Source: Tetrahymena elliotti 4EA
Taxonomy: Eukaryota; Ciliophora; Oligohymenophorea; Hymenostomatida; Tetrahymenidae
NCBI GenBank assembly: GCA_000231825.2
Contig: JH720318.1
Location: 266,539 to 330,538 of the forward strand
Length of the DNA: 64,000 nucleotides
Direction: 5' to 3'
Part shown: one piece after another, positions 36,608-50,849 of the stretch
Layout: each line of letters opens with the position of its first letter
How positions within the stretch are numbered: the first letter of the stretch is position 1
Position numbers and translations under genes: made by a program
Notes under the pieces: generated by a model
Database searches by the model: none
What the model was told of the DNA's origin: nothing
The model's input: the letters and a program-made list of their open reading frames with translations, nothing else

Positions 36608-39600
36608 TCATTTAACAATTTCTAGTCTGTTTGACTGAGCCTTTAATATTTTAATAAAAGTTTCTTCAATCATTACTGTCTATAGAGGAAGCAAGAAGAT
36701 AATTTTTTTTGCCATCTGGAATCTTTCTGTTACACTTTACATTCCCTTGAACAATTCAAAGAAGTATATAATAGTGACTAAGGATATAAATACCAAAGAT
36801 ATGATTAAATTGACATTCTTTTGATTCTAAGTGCTAGAAGACATGCTCGATTTAATTTAATCTCTAATGTTAGTAGTATAATTAGAGAGAGTTACAGAGA
36901 TATATGTTTGATCAATTAATGTTGGTAATAGATCAGTATTTGAGACAACATCTTTATAATTTAGTTGTTTGAATGAATTATATTAATCATACCATTTACT
37001 TATAGAATTAGATAAGCCTTAGGTTAAAATTCCTTAATAAATTGATTAGCATCTTGTTGGATTCCATCCATTATCTAAACCGTCATCCGATAAGAGACAA
37101 ATATCTCCATTTACTAATTTATCCATCTAGCTCTTAAATGAAGAATCAAAGAAATCAATTTTGCTAAAGTTTAACAAATCCTATCCATATTCTAGTAAAT
37201 CATTCAAAGATGTATCATAGTGAGCTTAAAGAGATAAAAGATTAGTATTGATAAATTAGACACTTTTTTGTTTATTTGGATCATTTGAGATAATTTAATA
37301 TTCACTTATTAAAGCTTTTAAAGAAGGTAGTTAAGATATCTCAAAATTGGAATCTGATACCAATTTGTAATACTAGATAGCTGGTTAAAATTAATTGAGG
37401 AAGGTGGTATTAACTGCATATGTTGTTATTGTAAAAATTACAAAAAATAGATAAATAAAAATTGTGAATAGGGCAAATCCAGTGTAATTTATTCTCTCAT
37501 TTTAGATATTCACCAATAATTTTTTCCTTTTAGTACCACCTAACTAGAGTCCACTTGACTTTGAAAGTCCCTTCTTATCTTGAATTAGGTTTTAAGTTGT
37601 AAGTTCCAACTCTTTTTAATGAATGCTAAACTAATAGCTAAATAGAATGCTTTCATTTTCTGCAAGCTATTCTTGAATTTTTTGGAATCTAAACATTTCA
37701 TTTTCTACTGCAATAGTTGATGCAGTTTCACACATCTTTAATATGCTCATGATATTCTTTGAAAATTAGTAATAATTCCATCCACTTAGCATAAATATAA
37801 AGAGTGTTACGATATTTAATATAACAGTTTAAACTACAATATCAGTAATTAGACTATTACAGTAAGACAATGATGAGCTAAGAGTTCTTTACACAACATC
37901 CTTAAAAAACTCAATCATTTGTGGATAATTAACAGCCAAGAATTATCTTTCAGGCATAAAAAACTAATTTAAGATCTATTCTTTTGTATATACTATTAAC
38001 ATAAAAAAAATATTATATGAATGAAATTATTTAAAATGGTGATTTTACATTAGTTGTCGTTTAATGCAAATAAGAGTTTCGTTGAAGCAATAAGCAGAGT
38101 ATCTTTAGTTTAGTATGGAATGTCAGTTAACTTATAAGAATTATATAATTCTAAAGAGTTATTGATAAAATACGAAGTTAAGTAAGAGTTTTACCATTCT
38201 TATGATATCATTGTAGAGTAAAGCTTATACTAATTAGTTTGTCTTTAAAGTTGGATATTAGTTTGTTAATTAATTTAATTTACAGTACCATACGTTTACA
38301 AGTAAAAGAGAGTATCAGACAAGCAGACTGTATTTCCATAAGGAGATAAAATATTTGAGTGGAGAGTAAGAGAATCTATATTCTGCAATAGATTATCAAA
38401 TGATGAATATAATGTTAAAATACTTGCAATCGTTGCTATTAGGAGTATTAAATATTCAGTAAATCTAGCAACTTTAAGAATTCTTAAATGTATTGGATAG
38501 TGTTTAGAAGATATAAACTCTTCATAATAATTATATTTATCCATACTTCTATTTAAGGCATCAGTACTACTTGCTAAGCTACCATCTCTTTCTTCTTTCC
38601 TTAGCTTAACTTTCAAATCTGCTCTTTCCTATTGATCAGAGAAACTAAAGCTTCTTTTTTTTTTCTCCCCATTTTGTTCTTTCTTCTTATTGTTGACTGC
38701 CTAATTTAAGTTAACCTCTATTTATTTATCTTTATCCTCAAGAGATTTTTTCATAAATGCTTGAGCAATATCAGACTCCTTTACTTCTCCAACAGACAAC
38801 TATCATCAAATAAATTTTTAGATTTTAAAATAGAACAAAAAAAAATCAATTTACTCTTGTTGTTCCCTCTTTGATGAACCTATTTGGAGATTATGCTTGA
38901 CTTAAATCTTAAACCATAGAGTAATTAAGGTTTTAGTTATCTTAAACATACTCTAATAAAGGATTATTTGCATTTGCTAAGCTAAAATCAAGATTTTATT
39001 GTGAAATATCAAAACTCATCCCATTACTTTTGTCCTATCCACCTTAAGCTTAGTTCTGGAGTTTTGAATTAATATTTGCTGCTTATCTTTCAGTAACATG
39101 AAATTTTTCAAGGTTTATTTCTTCTCTGATATCACTAGGAAGGACTTCAAAATTTTTCTAGTCTCTTTCGGTGTTAGGAAGATTTCCAAAACTAGTATTT
39201 TAAGGACTTGACTTCAAGTCTGGATTAGTAAAATCAATACCTAAAAACTAATTTTGCTAAACTCTCTCTGTATTTTCTTCTAAAATTTAATTAGATGGTG
39301 GCTGAAGGATTTTTTCAGAAACTTATTTAAAAATTTCTGACCCACTGTTTGTTTTATTATGAGTCTGCTTTTTAATTTTGATAAGTAAATTTAATTTCAA
39401 AAGATAACAAAAGTATGTATATAAATTACCTTTTTTGAATACAAGAATTGGCTTTTCATAGGATTTTAATTTTAAGATCCTTAGATTAAAGTTTTATTAC
39501 TGCTTGTGTAGAATTCGTCATTACTAGTCACTCTCACTAAGTATTTGATTTCAATAATATAATAAACATATACTGAATCAAGCATTTTAATCTTATGTCT

Positions 39601-42554
39601 TTCTATAGTCAAATCTGCCTTAAATTTAAGAAGATGACTTTGTTAATTATTTGAGGTTGAGCCCATTTTCTTCACTGATTATCTGAAAGAACTTTCTTGC
39701 TCAGAGTAATTTTTAAAACTACTTTAACTTTGTAATTTTATGATTTCTTATATCTGTGTAATTTAAAAAGATTTTAAGAAATTTTAATAGATAAATTAAT
39801 GATTTTTTTAAATTAAAAATATAAATAAACTAAAATTTTTACACTTTAGGATTTGGATGTGAATATTTTTTGAAACTATGGGTGTGATCTTGCATAAAAA
39901 TTGAAAGGAACATCTACTCTATCCATCAAACTTAAATTCTGCTCAGCCATTATTTATGCAAAATGTTCAAACTCAGGTATACAGTTATTTACTTTAAATT
40001 AAAAAAAAGGAGGCAAACTTTGAATGTTATTGTAACCTACCTATTTTATTGATTTATTTAATATGAGGTCTATATATTTTTCTTTTAAAATAAATGTGTT
40101 ACTTAGCTTAAAATATTCATGTCAAGACCTTCTACATTTCCTTATGAAGTAACAAACAAAAAACCACTTCTTGTTTCTATTGGAGTAACGAAAACTCCGA
40201 ATGGTAATTCTTCAGAATAATAAAGATTCATGGCAATAAATACATTCACTCGAATCAAAAAATTGCTCTTATTTTTGAGGAAAATCTATCTTTTATTGTT
40301 GATAATAGAATCATTTCCTTGAGTCATCATACATCTAATAATTTCATCATGAATAGTAGCTATAGAAGTTGGCATGATGTCTTTAATATGAGTTACATAG
40401 TTAAACTCCTACTTTTTATAACCCAATGCATGAGGTAGCTTATCAGAAAAGTTGACAATTTTCCCCCAAATCTTTCCCATTGTTGCAGTGAGATACAAAA
40501 CATTTGGCTCAAAAACATTAAATAGTTTTTTATTATCAGATGTTTGAGAGAATTTGCGAGTGTTTGAAATTTGAATAGCTTTTTTGAGATTTCCTTTTAC
40601 TTCAGCTTAAAAGAAAATATAAAAAGATTGGTTTTATTTTGTAGGAAAACGTTCATAGAAGATGTGAAATCTATTTTCCAACTCATCTAAACCACTATTA
40701 TATTATGTATTAAGTGTTTCCAACTCAGTAAAATCTTCGAAATTCTTTCTCATCTTCTCAAAAATTTCAATCCTCTTCTCTATGCATTTAAATATGATTT
40801 CTTTTAAAATATCTTTTTCTATATGCATTCTAATATAAGAATCAATATCAACTAGTTATTATTCTACTTCATCATCAACAATAATTTAAACAATATTTTT
40901 AAACATTATTTATTTAAGCTCATTTAGTATTGTATCTACACAAACTCTCACATAAGACCCATGTGTCTTTCTCATCCTTTCTGATTCATTTATAAAATCT
41001 ATTACCCTACTAATAGCAAAAGAGTGCTTGTTAGAATAAGAGAGAAAAATCATGTACCTTTTTATTAAAATAGAAATATTATTATTTAAATATATATTAT
41101 TAGTTTGATAATTAAATTAACATTTTTCAATTTTATTTTCTTTAGATTAAATAACAATTTTTAAATTCTAAAAACTAAATTAGTAAGCTAGTCAATTACC
41201 TGATAAAATGGGTTAATCTATCAATCTTTTCATTGAGATTAGAGTTAACTAATTCTATTCTTATTAAGTATCTTATATATCTTTCTAGAATATCTGCATT
41301 TAATAAAAACAGAGTATCTTCATTACATTTTATAATGTTATGCTAGCAGAAACAGAGTTATCTTCTGCAATATAACTTGTGATGTTCATAAATTCCAAAC
41401 AGCTTTACTTGATCTTTTTTTAGTATTTACTATTTATTATTGTACAACATAGAAATTTTTCTGGATAGTAATTCATCAGTTTATGGAGATATCTCATTTT
41501 CATCTAGAAGATTTGTAAATAGATAATGATCATTTAATTATCTGATAGCACCAATCACTAGCTTTATAGCAATTGGTAAAATTAAAACAAGCAAAGTCAC
41601 GCTTATTGAGACCCCGATAATTTAGGCTTGCTTGTTGAATATAATCACAATCAAAAACAAGAAGTTTGTAATTATAGAGGCCAAATAATTATCTGACTTT
41701 GAAATATTACTATAAGGCTTTTTCATGAAGAATTCATATATCAATAATACATAATATAGGCACGAAAAGCAAGAAGTTATCAAAGGACCATTATTTTAAC
41801 CTTCTGGATCGATTGTGTAACCTAAAACTGCACCTACCCTGATATGGTTTATCAAAATAGAAAGGTTGTCAGATGTATATTTTTATAAACCTTTTTCTTC
41901 TAAAGTATAAGAAACTTCATAAAATTTAGAACATATAAAAGAATATAGCTAGTATAGTGTAAAAAGAATATAGCCACATATTTTATTTATTTATTTTTCA
42001 GCACTTTTCAAAGAACTATTTTGAGAGCTATTTTAATTAAGACTTCCCTAAAAAGCTAGTAGAAGAGATGCCTCTATAATTGGAATACAAAGCAAAGAAT
42101 TAAAATAAATAGCACAGTTGACAAATATTTTCATTATTTATAATGCAACCTTTTATTTTTTTTTGAGGTTTGACCCAATCAAAAAGGATGATATGATTCC
42201 AAGTAATAAATGGAATAATAAATATATAAATAGAATCGCTATCGCTGCAGAATTAATTTCTTATTGATTTGTATCAGATGACTAGAAAATAAACTAAGCG
42301 GGTCTTGTAAAATAAATCAACACCTTCCAACTCTCGTCCCATGAAATGGATGAGGATTTCAAACTGTTTCCATTATTTTGAAAACTATCTGCTAATGATG
42401 AAATTTAAAAGAATCCAATCCAAAAACATGCAATCGAAAAGTAGTAGTTATCTACAGGACAATTAAGCTAACTTTTAACTATTAACTTATAAAAACTTTA
42501 TAACAATTTATCTAATTTAAAGAGAGATAATTATTTCAACCCTATGGTGTTCAT
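36608..42554 (-). CDS. Large multi-pass transmembrane protein with a PAS domain
   Basis: An 1,807-residue protein from eight exons (41200-42554, 40103-41057, 39843-40040, 39430-39753, 38855-39367, 38300-38799, 38049-38242, 36608-37992), all in phase. The N-terminal 400 residues hold about nine hydrophobic segments. A cytosolic Cys/His motif (YEHHKLYCRRQLCFCQHN, near 390-410) and a helical region follow. A PAS-like sensor lies near 590-720 (KIWGKIVNFSDKLPHALGY, then IKDIMPTSIATIHDEIIR), with a Gln/Ser-rich linker next. The C-terminal third has three membrane segments: ARFTEYLILLIATIASILTL, INYTGFALFTIFIYLFFVIF and a last one near the end, plus a large, probably lumenal loop. The layout matches a big ciliate-specific PAS/membrane family of unknown role; sensing a ligand, redox state or light is speculative. 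No kinase or cyclase domain is attached. Confidence 0.75.
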
Positions 42555-44318
42555 CTATGTTAAATATTAGTCTAATAACTTGCTATTTCAACTTTTATTA
42601 AACCTAGTATACTTCTATTATGTTTGTTTTGATAATTGCTAATTTCAATATTTATATTCAAATATGTATTTTATAAATGTAATTTTGAATGCTAATGAAT
42701 AAAAAAATTAAAAAATCTACATTTTAACTTCTTTTTATTATTTTAGGACATAATAATAAATTAATGATAAATGTTGCTTTAAAAAAGCATCACTGTAATT
42801 AACGTTAAATAAAAACATTTAAATTTTTTCAATCATAAAGCTACTTTTTTTGTATCTAAATCTGTAAGTTACTTTGAATACTTAAACACTATTTTTAATG
42901 TTTGGAATAAAATAATTTTTATATTTACACTTACTATTCTTCAAAATTATGCTAATCTATAAGTGTCTTTTTCAAATTGCCTTCTCAAAATTAAAAGTCA
43001 AAGGTATTAATTAGCTAATAAAATTTAAATTTTTATGTCTTTTTTGAGTAAAAAGTTTTAAAAATTCAAATTGCTTTTTAAGAGAAAAAGCAAAGTAAAT
43101 TAATTAATTAATTAAGAAAAAGAATCTGAAAATAGTTCAGTTAAATTTTTCAACACCTTGGACTCCAGGTGAGTGAGTTTTTTTATTATGCTAAGCAGTT
43201 TTAAAAGTTTCTGATAAGAATAATATTATTTTCTATTAAGAAAAATGAGATAAGTTAGATTTAAAAAAATGTTCATTATTTAAATTAATTGTTTTTTTAA
43301 TCTAAAAATAAAAATGAAAAAAAAGTAAATGATTAAATATATAACAATAGATAAGATAATAATTTTATTAAACTATTCCTACTAGCATCTAGACTCTTTT
43401 TTAAATAAAATTAATTACACATTATTGATTGATATTAATCATTAATTTCAATTTCTTTTACAAAATTGAAAGGTTATTAGAAATAGAAAAAAATAATTAC
43501 TTTTAAAGCTTCTTAAATATAATTACTGAATTCTTTAAATGTAATTGTTAAGAGTATTGGGAAAAGAAATCAATTTTAAAATTGTATTTGATATTCAATA
43601 AGTACAATTTAATACAATTATTCTTTCAAGATCTAATTCTAAAAAATGTTATTTGTTTGAATTTAGGATAAAATAATTTATTTAAATCATGAATTAAATA
43701 GAACTTAGAGTTTATTATTATCATCAGCTATTCATAATATATTACGTGATTAAATTTACTAGTAGACTCTTTACTTTTGATAATTATTAAATTTGTAAAA
43801 AAAATAGTTGTTAAGATTATTGGTTTTTTTTAATTAAATCAAAAAATATTACTTATTATTGTTTTAGATTTATTACATTCACTATAAAAGAAATTAAGAA
43901 ATAAGAGGATCATCTCCAATTTTTAAAGGCTATTTATATTGATTTAGAATCAAAAGATGTGTTTTTAAAATTAGAATGACATATTACTTATTGATAAAAC
44001 AAATTAATATACATATTAGGTAAAAGGATAAACAGTTATGAAGTTTTACCTTGAAAAAAATAGGTTATAAAAATGAAAATCAAAAAATAAATATTATTTT
44101 TAATAAAAGATTATAACTATAATAAATAGCTAGTCACTTGTTTTAATTTTTCTATTTCAATTATAACTAATTAAATATGTAAAAAGGATTTATTAATTAT
44201 TTTATTTAATTTAAGTCTGAAATAAGTATTAAACATTTTCGATAAATTTAATTAATTAAAAAGATATCTTAAATATAAAAAATTTACTCTAAACAGAAGC
44301 AACTTAAATAAGCATAAA
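42555..44318. other. Divergent spacer between the PAS protein and TrpRS genes
   Basis: About 1.8 kb of A+T-rich DNA holding both promoters. I see short TTAA runs but no gene or repeat of note. Confidence 0.5.
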
Positions 44319-46039
44319 ATGTCCACTTAATAGTAAGAAACCGTTGTTGAAGAACAAAAGGTTCAATAGCCAACTGAAGTATAAGAAGAAAATGTAATAA
44401 AAATCAAATTTTGAAAATCATTAGACAATACAAGACATTAATGAAAAATACTAAATTATATTTTTATAATTTAACAGACCTAGCCATCATCTGTAAACCC
44501 TTATGAAGTTGGTGAAAATGGTACTATTTTTTATCTAAAAAATAATAAGTGAATTAATATTGTATCAAATTATTAATAGTTGATTATGATAAGCTCATTT
44601 CTGAATTCGGATGTTCCAAGATTGACCAAACTTTAATTGATAGGTAAAAAAACTAATCAATCAATATATTTTAAAATCTAAAAATTATTTTATTTAAGAG
44701 TTGAAAAGCTTACTGGAAAGAAGGCACATCCCTTTTTAACTAGAGAAATTTTCTTCTCTCACAGAGACTTAAACTTGATCTTAGACAATTATGAAAAGGG
44801 AATTCCTTTCTATCTTTACACTGGTAGAGGTAAATAAATTATTAAAAGCATTAAAAAGTAAAATAGGGTAAATAAAATATTTAATTTCACAAAAGGTCCT
44901 TCCACTGAATCTATGCACTTGGGTCACTTAATGCCCTTCATCTTCACTAAATATTTGTAGGACGCTTTTGATGTCCCATTAGTTATTTAATTGACTGACG
45001 ATGAAAAGTTCTTCCACAAGGGTGACTTCACTTTAGAAGTAAAGTTTTGAATAGAAAAAGAACTTAATTTTATCTTCTCAAAAAATAAAAATAATAGGAA
45101 TACCAAAAATTAGCTATTGAAAATGCTAAGGATATTATTGCCTGTGGTTTTGATATTGAAAAAACTTTCATTTTCAGAAATACCGATTATGTTGGTCATA
45201 TGTATCCTAATATTTGTAAAATCTAAAAGGCTGTCACATACAATTAAGTAGAATATTAATTTATTTATAAATATTTATTAGCTCATATAATATGTAAGTA
45301 TATAAATTTATTTTTTTATAAAGCTTAAGGGTATCTTTGGTGTAACCCCTAGTGATAATTGTGGTAAGTTTGCTTTCCCTGCAGTTCAAGCCGCTCCTGC
45401 TATTTCTACATCTTTCCCTCATATTTTCGGTAATAAGAGTGTATTCTGCTTAATTCCCTAAGGTATTGATTAAGATCCTTACTTTAGAATGACCAGAGAT
45501 GTCTAATATAAGCTCAAGGTTCCTAAGACTGCTTGTATTCACAGCAAATTCTTCCCCTCTTTACAAGGATTCGGTACTAAGATGGGTAGCACAATTCCTA
45601 ACAGTGCCATCTTCTTAACTGATACTGCTAAGTAAATTAAAGAAAAAATCAATAAATCAGTTAGTGGAGGTAGAGCTACTAAAGAAGAATAAGAATAATT
45701 TGGTGCAGATTTAACAGTAGATATCCCTTATCACTATCTTAGATTCTTCTTAGATGACGATGCTAGATTAGAAGAAATTAGAGAAAAGTATAGCACTGGT
45801 AAAATGTTAACTGGTGAAGTTAAGAAGGAATTAATAGGAATCTTATAAAAGATTATTGGAGATCATCAAGTAAAATTAATAAAATTAGGTTTTTAGTAAA
45901 TTAAATTTATGATAAAAAATAGGAAAAGAGAAAGACTATCACTAACGATAAAGTCTTAGAGTACATGAAAATCAGACCTCTTAAATTCTAAACACCCAAA
46001 AATCAAGTCGAAGCTTAACAACAACAATAATAACAATGA
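44319..46039 (+). CDS. WARS1: Cytosolic tryptophanyl-tRNA synthetase
   Basis: A 422-residue class Ic synthetase that charges tRNA-Trp. Eight exons (44319-44393, 44478-44520, 44580-44643, 44699-44829, 44896-45038, 45098-45247, 45324-45869, 45923-46039) join in frame. It is of the eukaryotic cytosolic type: [33 protein letters not shown] with HLGH as the HIGH motif, [25 protein letters not shown] and [14 protein letters not shown] are all present. The KMSKS loop reads KMGST where animal enzymes have KMSAS. A Gln/Glu-rich N-terminus (about 25 residues) replaces the WHEP domain of vertebrates, and the C-terminus ends in a run of glutamines. Codon choice suggests strong expression. It is in tandem with the Prune-like gene. 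Confidence 0.96.
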
Positions 46040-46661
46040 AAAAAATAAATTTATGAAAATTAGTTCAAAATTCATGTTTCTATAGTTTAATCGGATATTA
46101 ATCATTCAATTTTCTAAAGTATTTGTTCTAAATTTATCATTTTCTTAACAAAAATCATCTAATTTTATATAGACTTTTCTTAATTTTTGAAGTGAATTAA
46201 CGAACTGTCTTATTTTCTAAGAAATTTTCAAAAAAAAACATTTACATATATCTTATGAACTTTTTTAATGTAAATTTTAAAAAGTTAATACTTAAAAATA
46301 TTAATTACCTTGACTGATCGTTATTTTTTCAATTTATCACACTTTAAATTGTATCAATAAATAATAATTATTTAAAATATCTATTTGCTTTGAGAAAGAT
46401 CAGCATTTAAAATAATTAATATTTCTGGGTAAAATTATTTTAAATTTATAAAATAATATTTCTTTTCTATTTTTTATCAATTTTTAGATTTATTTAAAAA
46501 TGATAATAATGTTATTATCATCATTATTCAAATAAAAATTTTTATCTAGTATCTTTTTAAAATAAATATCTAGATTTCATAAACTGATATTTGTTAAATA
46601 ATTAATTTTTATTTTTTATTTTAGTAACTAAATAATAAAGTCATTTATTTTATTAAAGATA
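46040..46661. other. Spacer between TrpRS and Prune-like genes
   Basis: A+T-rich; no further gene or structured element seen. Confidence 0.5.
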
Positions 46662-47909
46662 ATGCAGAATAATTTGTTTAAACAATATTTAAAGCTCTCC
46701 AAAAAGTGGCTAGACTTTCAAAAAAATAGGAAATTTTAAGGCTTATTAAACTTAAGCATAGTCATGGGAAACGAAAGTGCTGATTTAGACTCTAATATAG
46801 GCAGCATGATTTATGCATATTACAAATTTTGTAAAGCTGAAAAAAATTATTTAAACTACTTGAAAGAAAACTCTGTTTATGAATAAAAGGATTTTGAAAA
46901 TCTATTAAGTATGTACTTGCCTGTTATTTAATGTGATAGATAAGATATTAATAGCAGATTTGAGAGTTTAGATTTATTTGAAACTCATTAAATCAATGTA
47001 GATGATATTATTTTTAAAGATGATTTTGACATTTAAGAAGTTATTTTGACAAATAAATTAAATGTAATCCTATATGATCATAATTGCACTACTTACCCTT
47101 AACTTAAAAGCAAAATTGTAGAAATTACAGATCACCATCTAGATACAACTAATTAATTTTATGAGTAAGATTAAAAAATAGTTAAAAATATAGCCACTGT
47201 AGGATCAGCTACTACTTTGTTAGGAGAGTATTTTATTTAAGGGTAAGAAGATTTATTAGATCCAGTTGTTGCTGATTCAATAATGAAAACAATTATTGTT
47301 GATAGTTACAATTTTGACCCTAAGTTAGAAAATGTAAGATGGAATGATAGAGATAGATCGGTTTTATCTTTTATGACAAGCTATCTTTAAAATGTTTATC
47401 CTCAGAAAAGTTTTGACAGAAACTCGATATTTTCAAATATAGAATCTTTAAAATTTGATTTAAAAAAGAACTCTAATTTAGGCATTCCAAAACTCCTTAC
47501 AAAAGACTATAAACAATTTAATTATCAAAATAACACTGTTGTTGGTTACAGTGTGTTCATGATCCCCCCTGAAGTAGTGTTTGAAAACTATCCTACTGAA
47601 ATACTAGAATAAGAAATTGATGCCTTTTTTAAAAGCAAAAACTTAGATGTATTAATGCTACTTTTTGCTTATCCTACAAAAGAGCATTTTGAGAGAAAAT
47701 TCATATCTTTATCTCAAAAAAATAGACTTGATGATTTAAACCTAATCAAGTAAAACCTTTAACAAAATTTAAAAGTAACTGAAGTAGACTTTAGTAATCA
47801 TTTTAACTTATACAAAAATTATCATCACTCCTTTTATGATACAACTCATACCTACACTAGAAAAATTTTAGAGCCTTTAATTTCTAAAATTCCTTTTAGT
47901 AAGCTCTGA
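46662..47909 (+). CDS. Prune/PPX1-type DHH phosphoesterase
   Basis: An intronless 415-residue enzyme of the DHH superfamily, related to yeast exopolyphosphatase PPX1 and animal Prune. These hydrolyse short-chain polyphosphate or nucleoside polyphosphates with a metal pair. Motifs are in order: SIVMGNESADLDSNIGSM (motif I), VILYDHN (motif II), ITDHHLDT (the DHH signature), TVGSATTLLGEY and ADSIMKTIIVDSYNFDPK with the fourth metal-binding Asp. The C-terminal DHHA2 region is divergent but the length is normal. It lacks a signal peptide, so it is probably cytosolic. Polyphosphatase and cyclic-nucleotide phosphodiesterase activities cannot be told apart from the sequence. Its 3' end faces the Q-rich gene 345 bases away. 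Confidence 0.9.
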
Positions 47910-48254
47910 ATTTATTTTATGTTTGTTTTAGATATTTTATTTTCTTCAGAAATATATTTTTAATTTCAACTATTGGTAATTGAATTAATTAAATAAAAAA
48001 TTAGATTTTTAAATTATTTAGAGTGAATTTTACGAACTTTTTAGAAAAATATATTTTATACGAAATTGTTTTTAATAATATAAAATTTTGAATATTTAAT
48101 TTAATTATTTTAAGAAATTGATTTAGAATGAAGTTATCATCTAATTTGAGCATGCTTCTATTTGAGTATTAGATTGTAACATGAGTTTTATATAATTTTT
48201 TGAATAAATTTATATTTTGACGAAGGAATTTTATACAGAAAAATCAATGATGTT
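47910..48254. other. Short spacer between convergent genes
   Basis: 345 bases between two stop codons, A+T rich, nothing else seen. Confidence 0.5.
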
Positions 48255-50849
48255 TCATAAAAAGTCTATGTTCAAATTTATATTTTATGGAGAATTTTGA
48301 CTTTGTATTTTAACATTTTAGGTATAGTTGTAAAAATCTTCATCTTCATTATCAAAGGATTTATCTAATGAAATGTTTTATTTTAAAAATCTGTATTGTT
48401 GATGAGAGTTTTATGTAATTTAATTTGGCCCTTAATCAACTTTTTACATCAAGTTTTAAAGGTGAGTATTTTCTTTATTTTAGTTAGAAAATGGGGCTAT
48501 ATCAATTTAATTATAAGATGTGTCTGAAGTTGGTAAATCTCTTTAGGACTAAAATGACAAAAATTTCTTTTTAGGCTAATTTTATAAAGAAGAAAGAGAA
48601 TTTCTGTTTGACAACAAGTATTATGAACTAGATGAATTTTATACTGCTTATTACTGATTTGTCCTTCTTGTTGAGAGGCTATAAAATCCTGCATCTTTAG
48701 AATTTGATTTTATTTCTCCTTTTATCTCTGAAATAGGAGGGTATGATTTAAATTCTTAGTTCTTTCTTTGTATTTTATCAGACTTTTACAATAAACTTTC
48801 TTTACTGTCTTATCTCATTTAAGGGGTAGACTCTTCATATTCCTTATTTTTTAAAAAGCCATTGTGTATGCCACTTTTAATCATTTTATGGTTATTTGAT
48901 GAGTATTCATCCAAATTAGAAATATGATTTAAAAAGGTGTGGCTATGGCCTAAGTTATTTGGTAGCTTTACTTTATGAGTCACTTTAAAATTATTTATTG
49001 CATCTTAAAGTGATTTTGGTGATTACAAATTCATTTTAATTTTATTTAAATTCTTGAAATTAGAATTTTATTCTTATGGTTTCAAATCTTCTTCACTTTT
49101 AATAATTTATAATTCTTGTAAAGAAGAGGGAATGTTTTTCGAAATGTGGAGATAGTTATTTTTATTTTTATTAGAGTCTATGTCTTAAATGCTAAAAATT
49201 TAGTATTCATTTTAGTTAAAGCTATTTCTATTAGTGCTATTGATATTAATATTGATGCTACTGCTAATTACAACAGGCTATTATGTTAATTTTGATGGTT
49301 AAGAAGGGATCAAGGCTTAGATAGAGATTTATCCAGGTTATGAATTATCTTAATTATATGTTTGTATATGAGTTTACGTTTGAGAAAAAGAGCTGTAATG
49401 ATTTTTATTGTTATTATTTTTTGCAGAGAAAAATTATTGGTTATCCGAGTTCATTTTGGATGTTGAACTCATGACTAATGCTCTCTTTATTAAGTTAGGA
49501 TTTAAGTGAGTAATCTTATCGATAGGAGATAAAAGATTATTGTTTGGTAAAACAACATCTTTTAAATTAGACAAATAATCTGTTAAAAAGGAAGTAAAGC
49601 CTTTCTTTTCTTCTTAGTTATTTGAGGGAGTTTAAATTTATTAATTTACATTAGCAGAGTATCTTCTTTTATTTAAGTTATTTTATTAGCTTTGAGAGTG
49701 AGATCTCTAAGATTTGTTTGTATCATTTTAAATTACATTTAAAAAATTCCTCTGAGAACCTAAGTTCTTTGAACCACCATTATTTCCTTATTTAGATTAA
49801 ACTATTAGGTTCTAGTTGGAATTAGAGAGGTGAGATCCAGTATTATCAATAAATATACTCTCAAATTTTATGTCTTTTATTTGCATTTTTTTGTTATTTT
49901 GTTAGGGGTTATTTTTCTCAATCAGAGATGATTATGATAAACTAAATGTTGGAGGTAGAGAACTTTAAGGACTTGAATTCTTTAATAATCTCACCCTGCT
50001 AAGCGGATCTATCTTTTAATTAGGCTTATCTTCTTCCTTTTCTTGCTTAGGATTTGGGCTTTTAGAAATTAAATCCTTTTTTTCACCTAAAAACTAGCTA
50101 TCTCTAAATTTAGAACTAATGAGTGACTGAGAAAAGTAATTTTGGTGATTGACTTTTCTAGTTTGAACTAGATTTTATTTAGTTTTGTTGAATGGAGAAT
50201 CAACAACTTAAGCAGTAGAAAAATCTGCAAAACAATTTACCTTCTAACTTTCGTTTTCTAAATTTGAATTTACAAAGTTTGAAATTTTGATGTTTTTTGG
50301 GTTATTTGAAGTCAAGTCTTTTACATTATCTTACTGATTTACATTAGAATCTTTTGTTTCATTAAAGCTTAATATTTTTGATGGAATACGAACATTTTAT
50401 GAGTAAAGCTTTTACTAAGCTTTTAAATAAAGATTTCTATCAATTTCATTTTAATTTTCTGCTGCCTAGTTCTGCTAGCTTTATACTATCTGCTAAATGC
50501 TTTTCCTACTCCCTTATTACCTTTCTTGCTAAGGAATAATTGCTAAAGATTCCACTTTATTTAAATATTATTATTACTTCTCTGTTGACATTAACTTCAT
50601 CATCTCTTAGTTGAAATCCTTTTATCCACTAGGATGAACTCTTTATTTTAAAAAGTTATTTGTAAATGAAGCTTTTATTTGGACTTGTCCCTAAGTACTA
50701 AATAAATTCTAATTTGTTAACTCTTTATTCATCATTCTCTAATTTGATCTATTTGTTAATTTAATAGAATCTTTATTATCTTAAAAAAACTTAAGATTTT
50801 AGAGTTGTATTCATTCCTTACCAAGATTTAATTAAATCACACCATCCAT
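48255..50849 (-). CDS. Gln/Asn/Ser-rich low-complexity protein, function unknown
   Basis: An 847-residue protein from a 28-nt first exon (50822-50849), a 51-nt intron and one long exon (48255-50770). The frame holds over 2.5 kb only with TAA/TAG read as Gln, which argues that it is real. It is hydrophilic throughout, with runs of Asn, Ser, Gln and Lys, repeated SPxxF/SxxF-like patches, and no membrane segment, catalytic motif or clear coiled coil. Such proteins are often disordered scaffolds. I do not recognise a family. The start is supported by the GTAAGG donor and matching phase, but an alternative internal ATG cannot be excluded. It diverges from the CAMK-type kinase gene. Confidence 0.65.
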
